Below are positions 12,634-25,500 of a DNA stretch of 64,000 bases, in pieces. Numbering within the stretch: the first letter of the stretch is position 1; each line of letters begins with the position of its first letter. A program made the position numbers and the translations under genes. The stretch lies in the NCBI RefSeq assembly GCF_902459465.1, contig NC_047071.1:12668385-12732384 (forward strand), written 5' to 3'. The notes under the pieces were generated by a model, which saw only the letters and a program-made list of their open reading frames with translations, did not search any database and was not told the origin of the DNA. This DNA comes from Asterias rubens. Its lineage: Eukaryota > Echinodermata > Asteroidea > Forcipulatida > Asteriidae.

Positions 12634-13184
12634 ATGAGGCACTGGACACTATTGGTTATAAAGATGTCTCAAAATAGTTGTTAGCATACAAATTTACTCG
12701 GTAACGAGCAATGGGGAGCTGTTGATGAGTGATAGTAAAAAAAAAAACATTTTAAAAACAGCTCCCTCTGGAGTAACGTAGTCTTTGAGAAAGAGGTCTG
12801 AAGCATTTGATTAGGCACTTGAAAGCACACAAAATTAATCTGTGTCACAAGTGCCAGTCTTCTCATTTGGTGTATCTCAACATGCATAAAATAACAAACC
12901 TGTGGAAATTCTTTGGCTCAATTGGTCATCGAAGCTGCAAGAGAACAATGAAAGAAAAACCACCCTTGTCACACAAGTTATGTGCTTTTGGTGACTTGAA
13001 TTCGATACCTCTCGGCTGAGGTCTCAATTCCACTATTTTAGTGAGGAATTACTTCTCTCTCAAAAACTACGTTTCTCATAATTGTTTTATACTACTTAGC
13101 AGCTCTCGATTGCTCCCTACCAAGTAAGTTGTTATGCTAGCAACTATTTATAGCAATCACCAACAGATTCCACCAGTACCTTTA
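12634..13184. repeat. compound family A copies, head to head
   Basis: A left half ('gaggcactggacactattgg') is followed from about 12850 by a reverse-oriented copy ('tggtgtatctcaacatgcat' through to 'accagtacctttaa'). A shorter left fragment precedes it at 12431-12540. Confidence 0.65.
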
Positions 13185-13457
13185 AATTCAACTTTTACAC
13201 TCGGTATAAATAAGCATGATATAGCAGAGCCTTGTTGCTGGATGGTACCACAGTGGGTCTTCACCCCATACCTAAGGATCAAGGTCTCTCCTAAGTTCAT
13301 TTCCGCATTGGGAGTTTTAAAGAAAAGAATTAAAAACACAAAGGTATCATCATACACACAGACCGTGCGTGCGAGTGTTTATTTCGAAACATGACGTAAA
13401 TGAGTGCGTACAATTACTTCCAGTGAAAGTTCAAGCAGTGGAAGTGGGGCACCCGGG

Positions 13458-13467
13458 TATATAAAAA
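13458..13467 (+). promoter_or_regulatory. TATA box of the FZ/Ig/LDLa gene
   Basis: 'tatataaaaa' lies about 98 bases before the ATG at 13556. A transcription start about 30 bases downstream (around 13490) would give a 5' leader of roughly 65 bases. A CRE-like 'tgacgtaa' occurs at 13392-13399. A well-placed TATA suggests regulated, tissue- or stage-restricted expression; that is inference. Confidence 0.65.
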
Positions 13468-13555
13468 CCATTCAAGGCTTACGGGAAGTTAGTACTTTGT
13501 GCCTGGGAACGATCTGCAGTCGGGGTGTGACCGTTAACACATCGGGGTTGCAACC

Positions 13556-16500
13556 ATGAAGCTACTGCTAAACTCTCTCGCCTTGCTGCTGGTCCTTCTT
13601 GCGGTGGAGGCAAAGAAGAAAAAATCAGGTAAGATTTACCCGAGTAGAAACCTCCACGAAAATCTGATGCCCCCCCCTTTCACCCGCCACAAATTCTATG
13701 GAATGCATTAGACCTTTTAATACAGCACACAGATGAAAGCAGACGGGCGTAACCAAAACTCGTCCATTATTGTGTATACATTCTATTCGGCGTGCATATG
13801 TTGTGCTTGTTATGGTTTTTACTTTAAAGGAACACGATGCCTTGGATCGGACGAGTTGGTCTGTAAAAAGCGTTTGTAACCCTTTTTTTTTTTACAAAAT
13901 GCACATGGTTGGAAAGATGTTTTAAAAGTAGAATACAATGATCCACACAAGTTTGCCTCGAAATTGCGTGGTTTTCCTTTTACTGTGCGAACTAACACGG
14001 TCGGCCATTAATTTTTTTATGAGAGTCAAAAATTCCCATAATGGCCGACCGTGTTGGTCGACGAGGTAAAAGGAAAACCGTGCAATTTCGAGGCATGTTT
14101 GTGTGGATCATTGTATTCTACTTTTACAACATCTTTCTACCCATATGCATTTTATAAAAAACGGTTACAAACGCTTTCTAAAGACCAACTCGACCGATCC
14201 AAGGCAACGTGTTCCTTTAACCTTACGTTGCCTAATTTCCCCCCACACGTATTAAAAGTTTAATATTTTTGGATCAACCTGGCACCATCGCCAGCTCGCT
14301 TTAGCCCTACAGCTGTATGTTTATTGAAAACTGTTAACTTTTGATTGTGCATGTTTCTATTTATAGTTCATGTTCCAATATTTATTGTGCATACGATTTG
14401 TTTTTACTATTCGTTAAATTTCTTGTTTTACAAACGAAATGTGGAAAGCCAGGTCTTGGACCACAGTCAACACTTTGCCTTCGTTTATCCGTAGCACATC
14501 TGGACGGTATTATTTGTCTTGAGACAAAATAGTTGAATTGGCTGATTAAATAATAATAATAATCCTTTTTTTTTTTTTGCTGCACTGTGGGGACTTCTTT
14601 TGTTCTTAGACGTCGAATAAATAAATCAGCCCATTTAGCATATTCTCCTCTTCAAAGAATTAGTGTACCTATGGCTATACACTGTTGAATGATACACTAA
14701 TTCGACAATAAAAAAACCACAAAAATGCAGGAATAAACATGTAGTTGTATTATATTATTTTAAATTGCTCTCAATATCATCAATTTAGTTTTTAAACGAC
14801 ATCATCAGTCTAATCCTGGCCATGACTATGGAGCGAGCTAGTCGAAGCGTTGCATTTAACAAGTGTTTAAGGGAGGACCTCGTTTTCTAACATGCGGTAA
14901 TACCTTGTTGTACCGCGGTGTAGACGAGGCATTGAGCTGAAGGTATTACTTGGCTGTAATGAGCATATTATCTTCGGGTCAATGCACACCACTGCATTTC
15001 GTCACATGCATATTCATGACCGAACCCAGGCTGGCCAGTCAAGGTAGAGGCACAAAGGGACCAATTTATATGACCATAATCCCCACTTATCTGGGGGTAA
15101 TCTAACAAAAGGGTGATAACACCTCGTTTAGCAACCCCTGAGTTTGAAAATAACACCCAGTTGCAATAGATGTTGCCCATGTCCTGCCTGTAATCCCTGT
15201 TCTGAAAAAATTTCAGTCTCATAATATTATTTTCCCCGTCCTGGGTTATTTCCCCGTCCCAGGTTTATTTCCCTTAATATTTCTCCCTCCCGGGTTATTT
15301 CCCCGTCCCAGGTTTATGTCCCTTAATATTTCTCCGTCCCGGGTTGTTTCCCCGTCCCAGGTTTTCTTTAATGCAGTAATATTTCCAATATAATCCAATA
15401 AATTCAAACAATTATCATTTCTTCTCAGTATCATTACTTCTCTATAATGCCTTACAACTTTGTTTATTCTAAGCCAAGTCAGATACCAAAATATCATCAC
15501 ATATTCCTTGCTTTCATTAATCCAAAAACATGTATCACTTTCTGCCTCTCCAGTTTATGACGTTTATGGCTGTAAGCCAATAATCCCTTAATCCCCCTTA
15601 ATCTCATATAACAATAGCGCTCGAAGGTGGACTGGTTTAAGGATTCTCTCCCCCTCAAGTCCTTTCATCAACACGTCTATTGTGACGGCGCAGCCATTTT
15701 TAATGAGCCTCACTCTCCTCCTGTTTGACCTCTTGAATACGGACTATTCATGAACCACAAGATTTCCATTCATAAAACCTTGTGATGGCAATACCTTGTT
15801 GTACCTTGTGTACACCGCGGTACAACAAGGTATTACCGCATGTTAGAATACGAGGTCCTCCCTAAATGCTTATAGAATGCTAATAACTGAAATACAGTGA
15901 CTCGATTTCCTGATTGATTGAAAACATTTCAAATGAAATTCACGCAAAGATCACGACTTGCCATTTTCGCCCAAGTAGGTCTATAACAAGGGTCATCATC
16001 ATGCTGAAGTGCAATCCGAGGGAGATAATGTGCTGGGTAGCAGTGTATTTTGCACCACCCACCGTGGCTAAAACACTGGGCCTATATATTTATTTCATTT
16101 AAAGATCGAGCTTGAGTTTTTTTTTTCCCTGCACGGTCAACAGGAGCGCGTTTTTGGTGACCCCAACCAATAGTGCCCAACCGAGTCAACAAGTCGGTTA
16201 CCGGTTGATCTGAACAGCATCGTCACCGCGGTTCAACCGAACACGCGAAAACCCTCAACCGATAACCAATGTTTCTGGTTGGGGTCGTCAAAACGCACTC
16301 CGTCAGCAAGGAGCATCGTAACACGCAACGTTTCATACCCGTAACAATGAGCTGCGTCACTGAGAACTCTGGAATCAAGTTTTCCCAAGTAACTGACGCT
16401 TTTTGTAATAATTTCAGAGGTCCCCGGGTAACAGCTGGCGCTGCCCAAGGTTTCGCTCTCTCCGAAGTCACTTTCGATTTCTCTTGAAACTCTGTACTCG

Positions 16501-19500
16501 ATGTAAGAACTGTCTCGCAGCGCGTTGATCACCCAGCTCCAGGGGTCTGTCGTAGTGCTCTTTAACATTCATGTCAGCAGGCGAAGAGGTTACTGACGAA
16601 GTCGGTTATATTATACGCAAACCACTATGATAGGACATTGGGGTTGAACCGACAACGGTTATGGCGACTGACAACTATTGAGAAGTAATAATTTTAGGAA
16701 CGTTTGAAGATTTTCATGGTGTGTAGAGTGTGACCACAAGGATTCTGCATTTTGATTGGTTTAGAATGCGGAGCACACGTGGTTTCTTACTTGTTTAAAG
16801 CCGCACGTTTACACGTGGCAACCAACTGTACCAAACACAGAAAGGATACCCAAAGCAATACAACCATATACCCATAATAAACGAGCAGCTTCTAGGCACA
16901 TTATTTGGGGTTCGACTCCTTCGTCGATCCCCTGACCGGTTTGGTTCCACAGTCGGAGTCGCCTGGGGATAGATAAAGCATGCCGAGTTGTAGATTTATT
17001 AGCATTCGAAGCAGTCAATGAATAATGGTTACAGTACACTTGCAGACGATGGAGGTAGACCTTCGTGCTTCGACGTACATCCAAAGATCGTCACGAAGAA
17101 CACAAAGAAACTAACCCAGAATATGATGGGACAGTAAATAAAGCATTCCTGGCCCCAATAAACTAGACATACTACCAACAGTAAAGAAAATTTATAAGCA
17201 GTATTTTCTGCTAAACAGATGAAACTAATCAATGGGCCCTGTTCACAGTGAAAGATTTTTTTATCTCGGGGGGGGGGGGGGGGGGTGCATCTTGAGGGAT
17301 TCAAAAGTGTCCTTGTGAGAATGTATTTTGAAACGTAGGCGTAGCTGCAAATCTTGAAACGTAAGCCTAGCTTGGCTCGGGATTGATTATAGCGTAACTG
17401 GAACCTATCTTGGATTATATAAGCGTAGCTGAGTAGCTGCGTAGCTTGAAACGTAACCATTTCTTTTAGAACGTAACCATATTTTTTGGAACGTAAGCAT
17501 ATCTTGGTACGTAAGCGTAGCAGGGTATTTTGGAACGTAAACGTAACTGCGTATGAAACGTAAGCCTAGCTTGACTCGGGATTGAAAGCGTACCTTTTGA
17601 TTATAGCGTAACTGGAACCTAATTGTATCTTGGATTAAGCGTAGCTGAGAAGCTGTGTAGCTTTGAACATAACCATATCTTTTGGAACGTAACCATATTT
17701 TTTTGAATGTAAGCATATCTTGGAACGTAAGCGTAGCTGGGTATTTTGGAACGTAAACGTAGCTGCGTATGGAATGTAAGCGTAACTTGACTTAGGATTG
17801 AAAGCGTACCTTTTGTTATTATAGCGTAACTTGAAGGAACGTAACCAAAACTTGGAATGTAAGCGTAGCTGAGTATCTGCGTAGCTTGGAACAGAACCAA
17901 ATAATACCTCAACAATGTCAAAAATAACACTTCATTCACAGAATTAAAAAGTATATTTTTTTGACAAAATAATGCTTTGATGAAATTTTGTTTTATCATT
18001 ATTTTTGTTTCAACCTTTTACAAAATTCTTATTCATCTGTCCTTTTTTACGATCAGCCTCCGTGTTTTGTTATCTTTTTTTCTTCTTTGTAAAACATTTT
18101 TTAAGCTACTCACACAATAACACTGTCAATATAACAAAATGCGGTATTCCTACGTTTTGACATAATCAATCTTTTTTAATTCCCTGAAAACTCCTAACAA
18201 AAAGAAACTATATGAGCCATGAAACAAAACAGACTATCATAAGAAATAACGGAATCGACACGAGGTGTACCGACTGACAAACCCACGATGACAAACATGC
18301 ATGTACTTTGATGTCTGGCTCCCAACCCCTCCCAAGCTAACGGCGAGACCCGCACGCGTGGAGTTCATAGCGCCTGGGACTACACCTCCAGCCCCCACGA
18401 GACACGGGTCTAGTTTATTGCTCCATGGGTATTATTATGCCCCGCTCCACGCCGTGGGGCCATATAACAAGCTTCTGTTACACGGACTCGTTGAATGCGA
18501 ATCTTACGTTAGATTTTTCACCATTATTTACATTTTGTAGCGATAATTTGAATACATGATTTTTTTCGTCAATTATTCGTTAATAATTAAAAAAAAAAAA
18601 AGATTTAAATTTGGTCAAGTAAGTTACTTTTAGACGGCTGGAAGTAAAACTAGCCCGGAAGGTCACGTGATTGTTTGTACCACTTTTTGGTTAGAACAAT
18701 CACGTGACCTGCGTTTTTGTCTTAAAATGCTCAAAAACGGCTAAATTTTATGATTTTTTTTAAGGACTGTTCTTCTTCATTCCTGGATAACCGTTGAAGT
18801 CATATCTTAGTCTATTTTGTAGCCCAAATAGCCCAATTCGGCCGGTGTGTCCCTCAAATAGCTCTTTAACAAAGAGTGGTGGTTATTTCACTCTTTTAGA
18901 GGGGTTCTACTCCAGGACAGAGTGAAAAAAGATGCAAACTTCAATCTTAAGAGAGGACACTCGAAAAAGAGTTGTCCCTCATAAATATGCCTGTTTTTTC
19001 ACTCTTTTGAGTACCGGAAAATGTGACTTCCCCAAACCTATTGTCACTCACTCATATAGTTACATGGTTAGGTATAATTATTATATAGTTTCATCGGTAG
19101 CCCTGGCGGCCTCACACGTTCGTATACTACAGCACAGAAGAAGAGTCCTATAATTATAGGGATACCAACACGGTTAGTGCTAACGTGGTTAACACTATCT
19201 GCGCACATTTGATGAGACGTGAACTGAAGTTATGGCTTCCTTTTTTAGATTGCATGGAACTGGTTGCCTGTACGAATAGGGAGTGACGGCAAGCTAAGTA
19301 CAGCTGCAAATTGCAATTTTGAATTTGCCGCCAATCACCGTCTGTTGCCGTCAATTGTCGCTGACGTATTCGCTAGCGACCGCAGACGGCCGAAACAATC
19401 AGTCACGTTCGTCGGAAAAAGTTACACAGGATGAAAATATTGCGACGGCAAACATTCGTGGTGATTCCGTTCAGATTTCGTTGGAGAACGCAACCCTCAT

Positions 19501-22500
19501 TTCCTTGACGCCCGGCCGCAATTATCAGTCGCTTGATGTTTCCATGCCGTGCGATTCCGTTTCTAGTTTTGAGGTCGTTACAATTTCGATGGTAGTTGTT
19601 GTCTGAGTGGATGACTAAGAAAGTTCTGAAGAGTCGGAACGGCCGTTGAGTCACTTCATCGTCGCCGCAACACACCGTCAGTCGCCGTTCCTTGCCGCAA
19701 GCCAATCCGCTGAAGTTCGTTCCCTCCCGTCAGCGAATTTTGGTTCTGCCCATTTTGCTGTCGCTTTGCCGCCAACGTTTTGGGGATTTTCACGTTCGTC
19801 ATCGTTCGTTTGGCCATTGCCGCTATGTGAGCAAGCCTCTTAGCATGGTGTGATTACGGCTTGATTACAGTTTTGTGGTGCTATAAACTTACAATTTATA
19901 GAGTGATAACTCTAATGAGCCATTTGCGCGTCAGAGGAACCGAAAAAGTTCTTTTCGCCGATTGTTTTCATGTTGTTTGGACGAATTTTGACACGGTGAT
20001 GTTTTTTAAAAAAATAATTTTGCTAAATTTGCTAATAATGGACGTTTTGTCGTCGAGAGCCCACGACAATGCTTAATTTTGGTTTGTAATATTTAACCAT
20101 ACTTCTGATTATTGATTATGCAAAAAAGCCTATACCCAAAATGACAGCCAACAACTTTCTTGAGTCTAGAATAATAGTATGGCTAACTAAATGTAATTTT
20201 TTTTTTTACAACATTGGCCCACAAAGAACCCCCAAATCAGGACCTAGCATCTCAAAGTGAGAACTTCGTGAATTAGACATCTCAAAGTGAGACTTTCGTG
20301 AATTAGACTCGGACGTGACTCGTGAGTTGGGAGTGGACTCGTCACTCAGCCGGCCCCGGCCACGCGGCCCGCCCGGCCCGGATCAGTGAGTACTCAAGAC
20401 TCGGACTCCCCCGTGAGGGTTGACCATTGAGACTCCGGCCACCCGCAGGAGATGTTCTTAAAGGCACTGGACACTAACTGGTAATTACTCAAAATAATTA
20501 TTAGTATAAAACCTTAAGCCTACTTGGTAACGAGTGTGCTGTTGACAGTATAAAACATCGTGAGAAACGGCCCCTTCTGAAGTAGTTCTCGAGGAAGAAC
20601 CAATTTTCCACGAACTTGATTTCGATACCTTGGAACAATTCTTTTGGGCTCGAAATCAAGCATCAGTCTGAAAGCACACTTCGTGTGTCATGACAAGGGT
20701 GTTTTTTCTGTCATTATATCTCGCACTTCGAAGACCAAGATAGGGCTAAAATTTTCACGGGTTCGTTATTTTATGCAGTGAGATACACCAAGTGAGAAGA
20801 CTGGTCTTCGACAATTCCCAATAGTGTAAAGTGTCTTTACCGGTCCATGTTGGTTTTTCGACAATGATTTTTGTTACCCGTTATACCTATTGCCGTGCGT
20901 GGTGGATCCGGATGGAACCAAGGCCAATAATGGAGTGATCGGAACTGAAAGCTTCGAGTCGAGGTCATTTTGCGACCATGGACGGCCACTCTTCTCCAGT
21001 CCAAATTTGTAATCAAAGTACAACTCAACTCAATATTCATAGCAGGCCTTTTGAGTGTGACCCGTCCTTGTCAGTGTGCTCTTTATCGAGGGTTGGCACA
21101 TCAAGGATGGAAGCGACATATCGCATAAAACAGATTGGTTTCAATGAAAGCTCAACGCGGTTCTAGTAGGATGATCGAAACATTTAAATTACCACCTTTT
21201 ATGGTTGAACAAACAATACCAACATTGGCAAACAGAAACAATAACTTCCGTCTCGACACTTAAAGATCCCACATATCACCAATGTCTTCTTTTTAAAATT
21301 GACTTGCTTGTTGCAATCTCGATACACACAAACAAAAAGCCATCCATGAACTTCACTCGATTGAGACCGCGTTGGCTCAAAAGTTCGGTGTAGATGTTAG
21401 GCCGGCGAGAGAGGGCGCTATTCAAAATGACTGTCCAAAAAATGTGGTAAACTTGTTGAGAGTGTGAAGAAAGATTGTTTTTTGTGCAGCTGTTTATTTG
21501 CATCTGCAAATTCTTCCTCCATGATTGAAGCAATACCCTAGATGACCAAGAAGGTATTTACGGTGGAGAGGTTGGAATTGCAGTATAGGTATTATCTTTT
21601 GTGCCTCTACAGTCTTTACTAACTCGGAGTGTTCCTGTTGCCATGGGTTGGACATGTGTCAGAACTCTAGTCTTAGGCCGTGTCCGAAACGGCGACTTCG
21701 GCTACAGCTACGGCTAGATCGCGCGCGTCTGCTATTCTTCAACACTGGTAGACGCGCTGATCTAGACGTAGCTGTAGCCGAAGTCGTCGTTTCGGTCACG
21801 GCCTAAGTCTTACTTATTTTAAGAAACCGGCTCTCCCAAAGAAAGTGCAGTGGTGGTGCTGGCATTGGCTGGTGGTTTTACCTTTATATTTATTAAGACC
21901 TATTGAATTTTGTTCCTCCTAAAAAAGTCCTATTCATATCCTATTTTAGTTTTGACATGATGTATAAATCGGGGCACCTTGCTTGGTCCTTTGGAACCAC
22001 ACACACCCCTCCATGAGTCCATCATCAGATCCAAGTCATGAACTGACTGAACTCTGAAGTGGTCAGTCTGGTGTGGGGAAAGGATCAGTTCTAAAGGCTT
22101 TGTCAAGTTTTGGCATGTTTGGCCAGGCCTTTATACATTAGCCAATTAATTGTAACCCATCCATCATGTCTATCCATGGGTATTTTTTTTACTCCGTCTT
22201 TTTTAGGGAGCGTTTTTAAATCTTCTAAGTTCTAATGCAAAAATCTTTGCTTTGTTGTGAAAAAAGAATTTCACTTTTTCTTGACTCACGACTTGAGTTT
22301 AATTTCCCAGGTTGATATTTAATTTGAACCTGATTTGTTTAACGCTTTATTTTTTGGTCCCCAAGTGCTGAACCGTAGGTAGGTACCAGTCATATTGCAT
22401 TGATGAACTGCCAAGTCGCGGCCTATTTTGACTAAACCATTCTGTGAAAAGGGTGTAAAGCAGTGCTTTCTCGCTATGAACGTCGGGCATTGTAAACAGA

Positions 22501-25500
22501 CAGGCCATTGAACTTTTAAGACAAAATACTTAAAAAATCTGTTGAACTTCTACCTTGACCCGATAATGTTTTGATACTTGGATTAAATGCAACTACTTTT
22601 GATGAGTTGAATTATGAAGTCTACTTCTGCAAACTAGATGGTTCTTTCCGCTATCGACCCCGCGAACGTGGAGACAATATCACTCCCAGAACTATGAGAA
22701 TCTTTGCACTATCGTCTCCATGAATATGTAGACAAATATATACTCCTGTTCTAGAACTATGAGGTTCTTTCCACTATCATCTCCACACATGCGAAGACGG
22801 TAGCGAAACGCACCTCATACTTCTCGGACTATGAGATTCTTCCTGCTGTCGTCTCCATCGAACCGTGCAGTTCTAGGAGTAGATTGTGACATCAATAATG
22901 GTTATAACCAAGCTGCATACAGTTGTTACTTTCAGTGCAGTTTTCATTTAGAATTCTAAGCTCCTTTAACTTTAAGAATTTGATACTTTTTTTCATATTA
23001 ATAACAGCATTTGGTAGAGTGCCTGCATGCTAATCCGGAGGTTGCAGTTTCAAATAAGGGCATCCCAAAGCGCTTCACACTATTACCCCTGGTCACTTGG
23101 CCTTTTAAATCTTTCCTCAAATCATCTCAGCTCCCTGGGGAGTATACAGCCTTGTGCAACAAATGCGCTACTCGGCTAAATCTCTGCCCTGACAGGTACC
23201 CATTTACCCCTGGGTGGAGAGAAGCATTATGGTTAAACGTCCTGCTCAAGGACACTAGTATCACAACCAGGATCAAACACCAGAGCTTGAATCCGGCGCT
23301 CTTAACCGCTTAGCCATACAAGCCATGATGTCATAAAAATGTCTATGATGTTGAGCCACAACAAATTTATGATTTTATACATTTTCAATCAAAAGGTACC
23401 TGCGAGCCCATATCTGTGAAGACCTGCACGTCCCCTGACGTCCTCCACACGCACACCAGTCTCCCGATCACCATAAAGGCTGGCATCAGCTATTTCGATG
23501 GCGTCACCGTGTTCAAAAGTCAGAAGAAGGCCCTCCGAAAGATACGTCCCTATGTGTCCCTCCTGCGCAAGGGAAAGGATTGTAAGAAGTTCCTCAAGCC
23601 ATTCGCCTGCGCGGTTTACGTACCAGCTTGTGATGACTCCGAGGAGATGAGGACTATTCCACCCTGTAGGGAGCTGTGCCACCAGGCCAACACAAACTGC
23701 ATGTTGGGATTCCAAGATCTGGGCGTTTTGTGGCCGAGTGAGTTTAACTGTGAGCTCTTCCCTATGTCAACTGAAGATCCTCAGTGCGTTTCAGGTAAGG
23801 TTTAAATCTAAGTTAAGGTTTAAAGTTACAGTCTAAAAAATATTTAAAAAAAAAACTTTAAAAAACCCCAAGCTTTTCAATATTTTTTGTTTGTGTCGTG
23901 ATCAAAATTAGTCGTTTGCGGACCCTGGTAATCGTTTTTGTGTTTTTGAAAACAAGTTACTAACCATTTTTAAATTTTGTATCTTTTTTGTGTTTTTGAA
24001 AACAAGTTACTATCCATTTTTAAATTTTGTATTTTTAAAGATATATTTTATAAAAACATGAAGATAAAACCATAGGGCCTATGGGATGGAATCTTTTATC
24101 TGGAAAGACTGGAACAGTTTTTTATCGCCAACACGATCGTGACCAGGGCCCAGTTTCATGGCTCTGCTTACCACAGAATTCTGCGCTTACGTAAACCCTT
24201 GTACTAAAGTTGTAGCACAAAATCCTATGATACATAAGCACTGAATTCTGTAGTAAGCAGAGCCATGAAATTGGGCCCTGCTTGCCGCTGAATTCTGCGC
24301 TTACAATCACCATTCTCTGCTTTTGTGCAAGCGCCGAATTTGTGCGCTATCTGTATAAGCACAGAAAGCTTAGTAACGAGCCAAAATTCCCTGCTAACTT
24401 CAAAAATTGATCTATCCGTATCCCATTTTAAAAGACAACAAGAAGTTACCTAGGTGTTGTCTATGTGTGTTCCTTTTCAGCTTACAGTTTTTCAGAGAAG
24501 GATGTTAACGTAGTGGATTCACAAATTAGGGTAGAGGTGTCTTGCAACTATGACGTTAAACCACAGGAGCAACCCAAGTGGATCAAGAATGAAAGGCCTG
24601 TTGAGGGTGAGGATAACAATATTTTTAAGTTTTCAATTCACTTGGATTTATTTTGATAAGACTCAAGATTACAGGTTTTCAAGTTTCAATTCAAACTTCA
24701 ATTCATTTGGGTGTATAATTTTTTTCTCAAATTTACAGTGCAGCAATGAAAAAGACAGAAGTTGACACGCTCACATTGTAAAAGAAAAAAGACAAAAGTA
24801 TTTAAATTTAAGAAGAAAAAAACAATCAGACCGCAACGAAGGGACACCTTTATGACGAAAAATGCACATTTTTTCAGGAAACTTGCAATCTTTTTTTTTT
24901 TTGCTCTAACAAAAATGTAGGAAACTCCGTTATTACCCCCCTCCAGCCCTAAAAAAAAAAACCATAGAATATAAAATTCATAAAAAATGAAGATAAAGAG
25001 TAGGGCTTTTAAAACCAAAGATAACGGTAAATACTGGGCTAGAGCCTATCACAATAAATTACAGAGTATACTTATAGGCTTATATGTAGGATTTGAAACT
25101 TTGCAGGGTGTACGATACAGAAAGGTTTGCCGTAACACCATGTTCTGACTATCTCTAAATGAGTTAAGGTGGTTGAAACCAACGGTTCTTTTCAGAACCA
25201 CTCAATCTCATTAGAGATAGTCATTACATGGTGTTACCGCAAACCTTTCTATATATTTATATAGGTCTCTGCGCACTATAAATGTCTGTATTAATTATTA
25301 TTCATGCTTGCAAGTTTTCAAGGACGCATGTTTTCTCACTTTGTGCTTAGAGTTCAGGTTTTTTTTACTCAACAGCCTATCCCATTCCTGAAACTAATAT
25401 CCAGTCTTGTGTTTTGCTGCACAGAAATCAATAGGCGGTATAGAACAGAAGTGGTAAACGGTCGAACAGCCACCCTTGTCATCGAGGGCTACACGGACTC

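Larger units (their letters stand above)
8641..13390. other. intergenic region between the NCKX-like and FZ/Ig/LDLa genes
   Basis: Apart from the hairpin and family A, F and nested elements listed separately, I see no supported gene here. The C-run at 11517-11532 and surrounding frames are low complexity. The two flanking genes are transcribed away from each other. Confidence 0.6.

Noticed and set aside
17029-17999. Several overlapping minus-strand frames rich in Tyr, Ser and Arg
   Set aside because: They are translations of the 'gtaagcgtagc' minisatellite and change frame with each irregular unit.
23011-23313. 100-residue plus-strand frame before the first CRD exon
   Set aside because: It is the antisense of a tRNA-derived SINE and has no start or splice context.
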